Assembly (NCBI RefSeq): GCF_000150955.2
Contig: NC_011692.1
Location: 359,196 to 423,195 of the forward strand
From: Phaeodactylum tricornutum CCAP 1055/1
Lineage: Eukaryota > Bacillariophyta > Bacillariophyceae > Surirellales > Neidiaceae
Length of the DNA: 64,000 nt
Direction of reading: 5' to 3'
In this document: piece after piece, positions 1 through 9,278 of the stretch
Numbering within the stretch: the stretch's first letter is position 1
How the letters are laid out: the number at the start of each line of letters is the position of its first letter
The notes under the pieces: generated by a model
Told to the model about the DNA's origin: nothing
The model's database searches: none
Seen by the model: only the letters and a program-made list of their open reading frames with translations
Translations under genes and position numbers: made by a program

Positions 1-802
1 CTTCCCAGTCTTTGGAACTCTTGCTCCGAAAAATTTCCTCGTTATGCTGCGCAATGGCAGCCGTTGCAGAGGGGCCCGCTTTGTCAATAGTAGAGGTCGC
101 AACGATGGACACCGTTGAGTAAGGACTGCGCTTTTCTAGCTGTATGGGATTCTCATCTTCACCGGCAAACAACCAGGCAGGATGAAAAGGCGCCAGTGTG
201 ACAGCATTTCCAACATGGTCTGGATCTTCGTCTATAGCATCCAAATATTGCTCCTCCTTTTCAAGAAACCAGTCGTAAAAGGATTCAAAATCCCATCTCT
301 CTTCGACTTCTTCGGCCAGTATTACAAACGCAATTGCGGTATTTGAATCCAGGGTCCCCGTTTTCATTTCCAGGCAGAAACGTTCTGCAACCGCATCTAT
401 GGCCTTTTCAAATAAAGTTGTATCCTTGGTCAAGTACAGTCGTATGGCACCTTGAGTGTTTACCGAGGACGAAGCCCAGGGGCATAGATTGTGCGGTACC
501 ACAAAGTTGGCGCACCAGCTCCAGGTCCGGACAGAAGCCTTTTGCAATGAAGGACTGGGAGGGGTCGATCCAAAGCGAACGACTTCGTCAAACGAGCTTT
601 CACCCCAATCCAGATACCAAATATTGGCATCAGAAGGAGTCGCGCAATGCCGTGTTTGGAGCCTCGCTTTTCCGTGAAATTTCCCTCCTAGTTGAAGTCC
701 AACACGCCGTGGTCTGTCAGCATACAAGGACGGAAACCAAGCAGCGCCACCAGTCGTTCCGACTAGAAAGACAATCGCTTCCAATGCAAAGGAAACTCCC
801 AT
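1..802 (-). CDS. DUF1415-type protein (3' end off window)
   Basis: The minus frame is open from an ATG at 802 to the window edge (about 267 residues), and an in-frame TAG lies a few codons upstream of that ATG. The N-terminus (MGVSFALEAIVFLVGTTGGAAWF) is hydrophobic and looks like a signal peptide or membrane anchor. The middle has FVVPHNLCPWAS and, further on, AFHPAWLFAGEDEN followed by KRSPYSTVSI. These match the conserved NLCPFA, FHPDYxFAG and NRSPYP blocks I know from the DUF1415 family, which is widespread in bacteria and algae and has no established reaction. The C-terminus and stop lie outside the window. Function unknown; the family call rests on motif recall only. Confidence 0.7.
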   Translation of the reverse strand, partial: MGVSFALEAIVFLVGTTGGAAWFPSLYADRPRRVGLQLGGKFHGKARLQTRHCATPSDANIWYLDWGESSFDEVVRFGSTPPSPSLQKASVRTWSWCANFVVPHNLCPWASSSVNTQGAIRLYLTKDTTLFEKAIDAVAERFCLEMKTGTLDSNTAIAFVILAEEVEERWDFESFYDWFLEKEEQYLDAIDEDPDHVGNAVTLAPFHPAWLFAGEDENPIQLEKRSPYSTVSIVATSTIDKAGPSATAAIAQHNEEIFRSKSSKDWE

Positions 803-1529
803 TTTCTGCAATGAAGACAAAGACTACAATCAGGATTTATGTAAAGCCTGTTTTGAAGATACAACAAGGTCGAGGAAGCTAGCTGAAGTAGCCATAGGAG
901 CCGGAAACGCAACCTACTACGAGTTATTACGTGGTGTGGTTCATTATTTCCATCTGGCCGGCGCTTCGTTAGGCTGTCGGGTCCCTGTGTTACAGTTAGT
1001 TGACTGTGAAGATCTGATCAACAACAAGAACGACATGGATACGACGTGTAAGCAATTGCCTTGTGGAGATCGAAGTCAGACTTAGTCGACAATCCGTTAA
1101 TTCAAAAAGATCGGGTCTTCTTCCGACACATATCGGGGATGGTTTGGAATTTCGACATAAATGAACAACAATAGCGCATCAAATACCCTGCAATGTTATT
1201 AAATGCCCCAAAACTCGGGGCGATTGCCAAGTAAGCTGGTAGAAGAAACCAGTGTTCACGCAGTCAACAGGATTTATTAATATATTGCTTTATCAAAAGT
1301 CATCAACACGAATTTAATTATCGCGTTGGTCAGAGTACAGGCAGGAGGAAACGACGTTGGGCCGGATGCCTCCCGTCACCACATCCCGCCGAGATCATCC
1401 TTTCGGCACTTTGAGTGGTTCCTCTCGCTGGTACCGCCGATAGCTCTCAAACGGCGACCAAAAAATATCTTCATTCGATATGAATTGAGGGATCTTTGGG
1501 CCAGACAATATAAATCGGCTAACAGAGGT
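803..1529. other. intergenic, divergent promoter region
   Basis: This stretch lies between the divergent DUF1415-type and Ser/Arg-rich genes. It contains TTGACTGTGAA at 1000-1010, one of several copies of a recurring intergenic motif (see findings). The frame of the next gene is open from 1326 but has no ATG before 1530. No other gene seen. Confidence 0.5.
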
Positions 1530-4214
1530 ATGGATACAACTTCGAACGAGACAAATCGGGGGGCAAAAGGCCTTGACGGTGATGCCCCCTTCGTCAAACA
1601 TACGTGCGTCAAGCCTAAAGCAGCAGCGGGAGTCAACAATTCCGTGCCGAAGTCGCTTAAGTGCCAAGCAAAACAACCTCAGTCTCCGGTAAAAAGAAAT
1701 GTCCATGCTTTGTCAGCTGCTGAAGTAGTTTTCCGTGGAGTCTCCCGCAACTCAAGTACTGACAGTTTTGAATTCGATAGCGCTGATACATCATGGGCCG
1801 ACGACGTGATAAACGAGAAAGATCCCGGACAGCTCAGTTCAAAGACAAAAAGCATTGTACAAATAAATAAAACGAAGCTCGACGAGGACGAATCAGATTG
1901 GTTTACGGAGATTTCCGAATGCGAATCGGATTTTACGTCTAGTGCTAGCCAGAGGCGAAAGTTCGCTGAAAAGGTAAAGCGCAAGACTGTCAAGAAAAGT
2001 ACGAGAAGAGGGGAACAAAATGGAAATGACGGTACTTCTAATAGTGAAACAAGGAATTCGCCACGCTCTATCCGTAAGGACTTGAAGCAGCTGGAACCCC
2101 AACTACGCACGAGTGTGAAGGGAAGTTCACACGTACTTTCAGAGCCTGCCGGTAAGAGCGGCGAGTCATCGTTTTTGTGCTCTGCCGATACAATAACCTC
2201 AAGAAAACAATGTAAAAATAATTTCGTAAGAGCGTTTGGTGATTCCATTGACTTTGACACTGCATTCAACGACGCATTTGGGAAAGAAGCTTTGAGCACC
2301 TCGTCTGAAAATCACCCAACTGGGAGCGGTAAGAAGCCCTTTGTGCGAAAGTTGGATGACAAACTCAGAGCCGAAAAGAAGGAGAAGAAGCGCGGTTCAG
2401 CCGCGTCATTTTCCGATACCAGGAACTTGAACAGAACGCTCTCCAAGGATAGAGTTGATGTCTGCGATGAAAAACAAACCATCAACTTTTCGTATCACGG
2501 GGTGTCATCCGAATCTCTCAAAGAAAGCCAAGCTTTCTATGCAAACAAAGATGGATTTCGCCAAAGGCGACGTGCATCGATAGGATCAAGTGCATCGAAA
2601 TCGATCAGAGAGGAAGTTGACGGTACTGTCAAACCTAAACTCTCCATCGGAGACACGATAGCAAAAGGACGGAAACCGGAGATGGATCATTCTCGACGAA
2701 GCAGACGCTCCAGTGGTAGCTCCCGTGGTTCCAAAGGATCTCGAACGAAAAAGCGATCAAGTATCGGAAACAGCTCCGCAGGATCGGGTGGTAGCAAAGG
2801 CAAGATTCACGAGGCAGTCAAAAAACGTCACCCCAGTAACGTCCACAAAGCAACCAGTCCAGACAGCACAAAAAACCGAAGCAGTGTAGTGGATCTATCT
2901 CAGAGAGGTAGACGGAAGAGCATTAGCAATAGATCACCCTCCTTTCCAGACGGAAAAAGTCCAAGAAATCGAGCGCAGCAGCCACCATCCGAGGACGATA
3001 GGAATGAAATGGGAGGAACCTCTCAAATTCGAAGACAATCGAGGACCCCGAAATCACCCAGAACAAGGAAGGATTTCGACGGAAAAATACCAGGCATGGA
3101 AAGCAGCAATAGTCCGGGATGGGATGAAAAAGGAGCGAAAGGGCGAAGTGCAGAATTGGATCATTCAATGCGCAGTCTCCGATCGAGCAACGAAAGGCGC
3201 AACAGCAGAAGTCGATGGGCCGAGTGTGAGGAATCTGGGAAACCCATGGCTGAGTATTCAGCAAGGCCTCAACGAGGTACTGCACAAGGCTTGAAGCCTA
3301 GCTCGAAGGAGAAACCACGGGGAGAGAGAATGGCACGCCGATCAACAATTGCAAACGCTGTCTCGAACGATGAAGTAGGAATACCGAATTGTGACACAAT
3401 CAAGCAAAAAGAGCGAGAAGAGCCATTGCAATGCCGTGGGAGGCAACTTGACGATTCCCAAAGGCGTACGGAGAGGTCTTTTGATCGTTGCAGAAGTAGA
3501 TCCAGGAGTCGATCGAGAACGGACGGCACCACCACTGGTCGTCGTTTGGAAGAGCTTTCGCTAGTCAGCCATAGACCTCCAGCCCTAGTTGCAAACAAGT
3601 CAACCGAGTATTTGCCAACTGGATTGTACGGCTTAGCAACAACACAGGCACTGAGCGGCGACTTGACGAGTGGGAGTGAAAGTGGGAGCGATCAAGACCG
3701 AAAATCTAGCCGAAATGTTTGTCTTCCACAGAGGAAATCGCTGGAAGAGCTTCTCCCGGGCGTTGCTTTGCCCAAGACCTCGAAACGGCTTTCTTCGTCT
3801 GCTTCGGTACACGCCGACTCGCTTCAGAGTCAAAAGGATCGGAATTATGGATTCTGCTCAAATTCTCTTCCAGGGGATGTCAGAAAAGCAAAGTCCGTCG
3901 GGAGGGGCAAGGATGCGGATGGACAGCTGCAAAAACGACGGGTGGTCTCCAAGCGATCACCATCCCGGCGCGAAAAGAGCAGTACGCGATCCAAAGGAAC
4001 GAAAGTGTCACCAGAAAAACGCACGCCAGCATTGAATTTGGAAAGATCGGGGTTTTCCCCGCGAAACTCCAAAAGTAGACCGCAGGATCAAACACAGTTG
4101 AGTACCGAGGTTGACCGCGATCTCGAAAGGCCTCTTCGCCCCCCACCACTCGCTCTGGACGGCACGAAACAGAAAAGTGTGGGCGCTCGGACTCGTAGAA
4201 CGTTACATATTTAA
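1530..4214 (+). CDS. Ser/Arg/Lys-rich disordered protein
   Basis: The protein has 894 residues from the first ATG in a frame that is open from 1326. It has no recognisable folded domain. Composition is dominated by Ser, Arg, Lys and Glu, with RS-type runs (for example around 3490-3520, RSRSRSRSRT) and repeated basic/serine patches such as RRSRRSSGSSRGSKGSR near 2690-2745. Acidic patches (DEDESDWFTE near 1880; EFDSADTSWADD near 1770) alternate with basic ones. This resembles nuclear speckle, chromatin or cytoskeleton scaffold proteins, but no specific assignment is possible. It ends 78 bp before the convergent HRD1-like gene. A short upstream exon cannot be excluded. Confidence 0.6.
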   Translation: MDTTSNETNRGAKGLDGDAPFVKHTCVKPKAAAGVNNSVPKSLKCQAKQPQSPVKRNVHALSAAEVVFRGVSRNSSTDSFEFDSADTSWADDVINEKDPGQLSSKTKSIVQINKTKLDEDESDWFTEISECESDFTSSASQRRKFAEKVKRKTVKKSTRRGEQNGNDGTSNSETRNSPRSIRKDLKQLEPQLRTSVKGSSHVLSEPAGKSGESSFLCSADTITSRKQCKNNFVRAFGDSIDFDTAFNDAFGKEALSTSSENHPTGSGKKPFVRKLDDKLRAEKKEKKRGSAASFSDTRNLNRTLSKDRVDVCDEKQTINFSYHGVSSESLKESQAFYANKDGFRQRRRASIGSSASKSIREEVDGTVKPKLSIGDTIAKGRKPEMDHSRRSRRSSGSSRGSKGSRTKKRSSIGNSSAGSGGSKGKIHEAVKKRHPSNVHKATSPDSTKNRSSVVDLSQRGRRKSISNRSPSFPDGKSPRNRAQQPPSEDDRNEMGGTSQIRRQSRTPKSPRTRKDFDGKIPGMESSNSPGWDEKGAKGRSAELDHSMRSLRSSNERRNSRSRWAECEESGKPMAEYSARPQRGTAQGLKPSSKEKPRGERMARRSTIANAVSNDEVGIPNCDTIKQKEREEPLQCRGRQLDDSQRRTERSFDRCRSRSRSRSRTDGTTTGRRLEELSLVSHRPPALVANKSTEYLPTGLYGLATTQALSGDLTSGSESGSDQDRKSSRNVCLPQRKSLEELLPGVALPKTSKRLSSSASVHADSLQSQKDRNYGFCSNSLPGDVRKAKSVGRGKDADGQLQKRRVVSKRSPSRREKSSTRSKGTKVSPEKRTPALNLERSGFSPRNSKSRPQDQTQLSTEVDRDLERPLRPPPLALDGTKQKSVGARTRRTLHI

Positions 4215-4292
4215 TAAAACTAGAAAGTGTATTACCTGATCCAAACATTTTCGTGGAACGCTTCGACCATTGGTGCGATTGTACAAGGATAA

Positions 4293-6191
4293 TTAAATTG
4301 CTGAGCGTGGTGCTTCTTTACCAATGGCGAGCCGAAATTCTACATCCGCCAGGGCCATCCAACCATCTGGAATACGTACGGCCTCGACGGGTTCGGGACC
4401 AACGAACCGTAGCGTTGCTCCCTCGAGAGCCAGCACGACGACGCCACGGGGAACGGTTCTCACCACGGTCGGCGTTTGGTGGGTGGCATCGTCGTGTGCA
4501 CCGGTGTAAACGGACGCACCACTTGATCGCGTGACCTGGTACAGTCCGGGCAGGACAAGAGCCGGCCGCGATCGTTGTCGAATCCGAGCTTGTAGCGTGG
4601 TTTGATAGTGTCGGAGCATGGTTTCGAAATCGTGCCCGTCTTCTTCGGTGAGAGTGGGTGGGGATTCAGCCCCGGACGTTGGCTCCACGGAACCGCTCGC
4701 ATCCGCGGGTGACAGAATATCTGGTGACGTGGTGGCGGGCGACGGTGTTGATTCGTCGGCGGACTGTCGTTCTTGCGCTGCGGCTTGTGCCGCACGGCGT
4801 CGTTCTTGCGTCACCTCGTTGGCACCAATATCACTCCGACAGGTGGGACAGGTTTGTTGTTGGACGAGCCATTCGCGGAGACAGGATTTGTGGAATAGGT
4901 GGCGGCATACGGGCAGGGCTTTGCAGTCGTGCGTTTTCATTTCGTCTCGACAAATAATGCAATCCCGACCGGCTTGTTCGAGTTCCTCGTCCGTGACGCT
5001 GTCGAAGCGGTCCATGCTGGCCATGAGCTGGCGGTAGCGCAGAAACGCCCAGAGCCGGTCCTTGAGTGCGGCAAAACTAACGTATACTTCCCGGAACAGA
5101 TTAATTGGTACGCCGTAGTACGTCATGACAATGGCGAAAAAGGTCAAATAGAAGAGGAACTGTACGGTTTGTGCCTGCAACTCGACCGCAAACGTCAAGG
5201 TGGCCTTGTATTCTTTCCAGGTATGGAGCCATCGCGCCACGAAACTGCGCGGATAGTGGTCGTGTCCAAAATGGAGCAATCCGTCCCCTACGTATATATG
5301 CCAGAGCAACAGGTGACTCCATGCCGAGACCAGGAGAATGGCGGCTTCAAAGGCGAAGAGTATATTGACGGAGGGTCCTCTCTCGGCAATGTCCCGACCA
5401 AAGTACTGGAGTGCGTAGAGATCACCAAGTTGGAGGATTCCCAAAAAGACCAGGATCCTCCAGTGCGCTGTCGGCACGGCGGGGAGTGGTGGCCAGGAGG
5501 CTTGTGGTGCGATCCGTTCCGGACGCCACCGGACCACGGCATCCTGCGTCATACGGACGTGCTGTTCCCGCATATTCGCCACGTGGTGTAGACACTTGCA
5601 GAGAATGAGGACCACAAATTCCACCGCCGTCTGCACGGTCAGTTCGGAGCGGAACATGGTCAAGGCGAGACACGTTTCCGTCACGTTCCAACGAAAGAAA
5701 TCTTGCAAACCTTCCGCTTCGTGTACGCGCAAGCCTCCGTTGGGTAGGAACAGACGGACGGTGAGTTGGAAAGTGGCGACGGCCGCGGCGAGTAGCGCGT
5801 TGCCGAGGACGGCACACGCCCACCGCGAGGAATGGAGATAGACGACGGCCAGATACCACTGTTCGTCCCGGGTGCGTAGTGCGTACCAGAGTGTCGCTCC
5901 GGCGGCGGCGAAACTCCACTGCGTGTAGGACCAGGACTTATTTTGGTGGGACAATGGCGGAGGCAGGGGCGGTTCTTGTTCGTCGGGGAGCGGAGGGAAG
6001 GGTACGGCAGGATCGTCGGGTGGTGGTAAACGTGTTGGATTCGGATCGTGTGCCGATTGTCTCTGGTCTTGTTGTTCCGCTTGCTCCTGTGCCCAGAGCA
6101 TTTGCTCCACGGCGCGTTCGCGCTCACGCTGGAGTCGTTGCTCGTCGTGGTCGTCGTCGTTGCCATGGTCGTCCATCGGTATGATCGTCAT
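4293..6191 (-). CDS. HRD1: HRD1/SYVN1-type RING E3 ubiquitin ligase
   Basis: The protein has 632 residues from the first ATG at 6191; the frame is open further upstream but without ATG. A Gln/Asp/Pro-rich N-terminal tail is followed by about six hydrophobic segments. These contain the HRD1-family signatures VTETCLALTMFR and RGPSVNILFAFEAAIL, then YKATLTFAVELQAQ. A RING-H2 domain lies at about residues 411-452 (CIICRDEM, CRHLFHKSCLREW, CPTC). The C-terminus is acidic and Pro/Ser-rich. HRD1 is the ER membrane ligase and retrotranslocation channel of ER-associated degradation. Diatoms also have a second, plastid-directed ERAD-derived system (SELMA). No bipartite plastid presequence is visible here, so the host ER copy is more likely (inference). 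Confidence 0.82.
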   Translation of the reverse strand: MTIIPMDDHGNDDDHDEQRLQRERERAVEQMLWAQEQAEQQDQRQSAHDPNPTRLPPPDDPAVPFPPLPDEQEPPLPPPLSHQNKSWSYTQWSFAAAGATLWYALRTRDEQWYLAVVYLHSSRWACAVLGNALLAAAVATFQLTVRLFLPNGGLRVHEAEGLQDFFRWNVTETCLALTMFRSELTVQTAVEFVVLILCKCLHHVANMREQHVRMTQDAVVRWRPERIAPQASWPPLPAVPTAHWRILVFLGILQLGDLYALQYFGRDIAERGPSVNILFAFEAAILLVSAWSHLLLWHIYVGDGLLHFGHDHYPRSFVARWLHTWKEYKATLTFAVELQAQTVQFLFYLTFFAIVMTYYGVPINLFREVYVSFAALKDRLWAFLRYRQLMASMDRFDSVTDEELEQAGRDCIICRDEMKTHDCKALPVCRHLFHKSCLREWLVQQQTCPTCRSDIGANEVTQERRRAAQAAAQERQSADESTPSPATTSPDILSPADASGSVEPTSGAESPPTLTEEDGHDFETMLRHYQTTLQARIRQRSRPALVLPGLYQVTRSSGASVYTGAHDDATHQTPTVVRTVPRGVVVLALEGATLRFVGPEPVEAVRIPDGWMALADVEFRLAIGKEAPRSAI

Positions 6192-7580
6192 GTTTTTTCG
6201 TGACGAAAAAGACACGGGGGTGTCGATGGAGAGAGAGACTGCAATCGTCAAGAGTGACCGGAACCGTACCAACGAACCGTGTGTCGGGTTGTTCTAGGTG
6301 AAAGACCTTGCGATGGACAACGAGGGAGTGGGGACATTACTGGAGTTCCGGGTAGCTTTCACAATCCGGGTTTCAGAAGGTCCACACGTCCGAATGGACA
6401 GTGGGACCTGTGAGAAGGACAGGATGGTCGTTCGACGGACGTATGGGTGCTTGGAAACAACATGTGTTTCGATGTGGTACTCCGTCCGGTAGTACGGATT
6501 TATCTTTCGAACGGACGGACGCTCTCTCTCGAGGATGTATGCCCCTTTGTACGCATCGATATTTTCGTACCAGTCATGTCACGGTACCCAGCAGTCCCGC
6601 GCCGAGGATATTGTGTCGGAGCGTGGGCCTACCTTTCGTGACCGGCCCTATGGAATTCGAAACGCGGTCTCAACGGTCCCGAACCGGTCGACATTGTCTC
6701 CCGTAGGTGGGGTCTGTCAGTCCTGTTTTGTCCTAAGAAAGTACCACCAGGTATTCGTTTCGTCGATGGTCGTGGCGCGACCACGACACGAATACAGTCG
6801 ATACTCCTCGGCGGGCAGGCAGGCGGAATACCGGGGTGCCCGAGTTCCCATAGAATACTTCCCACACACTCCGGCACGGCAACACCCCCGCTCACTCTCT
6901 CCCTACTCGTACTACGGTAGTCGACTATTTCGACAGGAGTTCGACTTCGCTCCATCATTTCGGCTGGATTCCCGGCGTTACGGCCTATTTTCCACAGATA
7001 CCGAGAGCCTTGGCCAAAAACAAGTCTACTCACACTCACATACACATGTAGTATACATACACACACACACACCCATTCCCTCACATAACAATCATATCCT
7101 CTTACCAACCAACCAACCTTGCTGCCGATACCATCCACGGAAGACACACACACACACACTCTCACTACCCTCAAAGTCACTTTTAGGTCACAGCCACTCC
7201 TCACACGTATCCAAGGAGTCGGTTTCGACTTCCCCATGGGACTTGGTTCCAACTTATCGTCGTCTCCGCTCGGTAGGAGCGTTCACCATTCTTCGAGTGA
7301 TTCGACGTTGCGGAGTCCCCCACGGACGACTCGGACTACCGTCCGGCATTCCACGGCGTGTGCGCGTTCCTCTCCCACCAGCGTTGCTCTGGTTCCGACG
7401 ACGTATCCGTCTCCTACTGCTCATCATCAACAACAACAACATCACTACTCCGTCAGTGCGAGTCATTGCCACCGCATGCCGCATCCCCAATCACCACCAC
7501 CGCGTTTCTGGCTCCAGTCATTCGTTCCATCCTCCTTCTTCTCTTCCTTCTCTTCTTTTTCTCTCTTTTCCGCACGTCCC
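6192..7580. other. intergenic, divergent promoter region
   Basis: This 1.4-kb stretch separates the divergent HRD1-like and rhamnosyltransferase-like genes. It holds CA-rich simple repeats at 7021-7165. From 7236 the frame of the next gene is open with an ATG, but that 115-codon stretch is low-complexity (Ser/Thr/His/Gln) and reads like leader. No other gene is convincing. Confidence 0.5.
7021..7165. repeat. CA-rich simple sequence repeats
   Basis: Two interrupted (CA)n/(AC)n tracts, at about 7021-7080 and 7143-7165, lie in the presumed 5' leader of the downstream gene. They are visible directly. Confidence 0.85.
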
Positions 7581-8948
7581 ATGAGCCGACGAAGACTGCG
7601 GAGATCGCGACCCAACGCTCTGCTATTGTACAGTCTCGTAGCCTGGGGGACGCTACTCGTCTCGTGTTGGACCATCTTTGTTATACTCTCACCGCCACAA
7701 TCCGCATCCGTACCTCCCAATCCGCTACCACACCATTCCGTCGCACTCCTGCGGCAGGCCTCCACCGAACTGCGGACATCGTCAACGGGACAACGGCGTC
7801 AAGTCACCACAGTCCAAGTCCCCGACCTGTCCTCCTGGCGCAACACACACGGCGTAGTACACGTCGTACAAACACGCTTTATGCAGTACCAACCCAACTT
7901 GTTGGATCTGGGTCATGCCCGTTTGGAAATATTCCAAGCCCTTACCCTGCCTTCCGTCCGCGCCCAGTCCTCGCAAGAGTTCCTGTGGCTCATTCGCACC
8001 GACCCGGCCTTGCACCCAACCTTGCGTACCGCACTCTGTCACGTCCTGCGGGACGTCCCCAACGTCATTCTGGTCGCCTCCAACGAAAACCCCGAAGGCT
8101 TCCGCGCGGACGACGCCGTCGCGGACGTCAGCGACGATTCCGTCTGGGTCGGCCACGCCGACACGGTCCGGGCCTACCACGCCGCGGCACAAACCCACGT
8201 TCTGTTGGAAACACGACTCGACGCCGACGACGGCCTCGAAACACACGTCCTCGAGAATTTGCAACGCCAGGCCGCCACCGCGCTCGTGCACGCACCGGCC
8301 GTGGGATGGCGCGTCTGGTGCGCCTCGAGTCACCTGGAATACCAACACTACAACGTGTGGGACGCTGGGGACGTCCGGGGAGCCATTGTGGGGATCAAAA
8401 CATCCTACTGCGTCACTCCCGGCTTGACTTGGGGCTACGCGGTTGGTGTCGTCCCGCACAAGGTCGAATCGAAACACGATCGCATACACAAACGTGTCCC
8501 GGCCTGTACGGAGGCATCGGCCGAGAACGCCCGTGTTACGGGCTGTCTGACCCGCATACAGAACGGACGGCATCCGGCCGCGGTGCGCGCGCGGTCGCCC
8601 ACCAGTGCCGGCATGGCCAATCTAATACTCGACGCCACCATGACACAAAGCGGCAACGCTGCCGCCACGATGCACAAACACAACCTACAGAAATTGCAAA
8701 AATCGCGTTGGAAAACGTTGCAGGACGATTTGTGGCTCACACTGCCCCTAGTGTTTGGGATTGTACCTGCACGGGTGTGGCAAGCCCGGGAATATCTAGA
8801 AGCTCACATGGTTAATATTGTGCGCGATAATCTGGCCGGACAGTGTACCAAGGGACACAGTTGCAAGGAATTGAGTAAACAGGCACTACAAGTTCTGTTG
8901 GATATGTACGAGGCCGACCAGGCGGAACCGGAACCCGAACAGCTGTAA
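7581..8948 (+). CDS. putative rhamnosyltransferase-like type II membrane protein
   Basis: From the ATG at 7581 the product has 455 residues. It begins with a short basic tail (MSRRRLRRSR) and one hydrophobic segment (ALLLYSLVAWGTLLVSCWTIFVIL), as expected for a Golgi type II enzyme. The luminal part has VVHVVQTRFMQYQ, the LPSVRAQSSQEFLWLIRTDPAL stretch and TRLDADDGLE. These match the layout of the putative rhamnosyl transferase family (PF11316 by recall), with the DADD as the likely nucleotide-sugar/metal DxD site. The C-terminal ~150 residues are less conserved and end in an acidic tail. In-frame ATGs at 7236 and further down would add a low-complexity leader; 7581 was chosen because it gives a clean signal-anchor. 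Donor sugar and acceptor are unknown. Confidence 0.68.
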   Translation: MSRRRLRRSRPNALLLYSLVAWGTLLVSCWTIFVILSPPQSASVPPNPLPHHSVALLRQASTELRTSSTGQRRQVTTVQVPDLSSWRNTHGVVHVVQTRFMQYQPNLLDLGHARLEIFQALTLPSVRAQSSQEFLWLIRTDPALHPTLRTALCHVLRDVPNVILVASNENPEGFRADDAVADVSDDSVWVGHADTVRAYHAAAQTHVLLETRLDADDGLETHVLENLQRQAATALVHAPAVGWRVWCASSHLEYQHYNVWDAGDVRGAIVGIKTSYCVTPGLTWGYAVGVVPHKVESKHDRIHKRVPACTEASAENARVTGCLTRIQNGRHPAAVRARSPTSAGMANLILDATMTQSGNAAATMHKHNLQKLQKSRWKTLQDDLWLTLPLVFGIVPARVWQAREYLEAHMVNIVRDNLAGQCTKGHSCKELSKQALQVLLDMYEADQAEPEPEQL

Positions 8949-9278
8949 CGCTATCCACTATAGAGAGACTGTCAAAGCCATCAATGAATGCACGGATATA
9001 GAAACACGGCATTCTTTGCTTGTACGCAGGCCCAAAACCGAGTGATACATTCCGGTATCCAATCCAAACTTTGGCCATCGTGTCATTACTTGCCAACAGG
9101 ACAACAGATTGGCAGGTTGAGATCTCTTTCAAGGCATGCCGCGACCCTCTTGTCGTTGTCATGGCGACCCTTCAATTGATGAATTAGATGTGTATAAATC
9201 CCGGTAGCTTTTGTTCTACTATGGCTTAACAAGTGGATATTGTGATGAAAATTTTGTAGCGAAACCTTCTAGTCGCTG
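8949..9278. other. intergenic between convergent genes
   Basis: Presumed 3' UTRs and terminators of the two flanking convergent genes. No gene or repeat seen. Confidence 0.5.
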
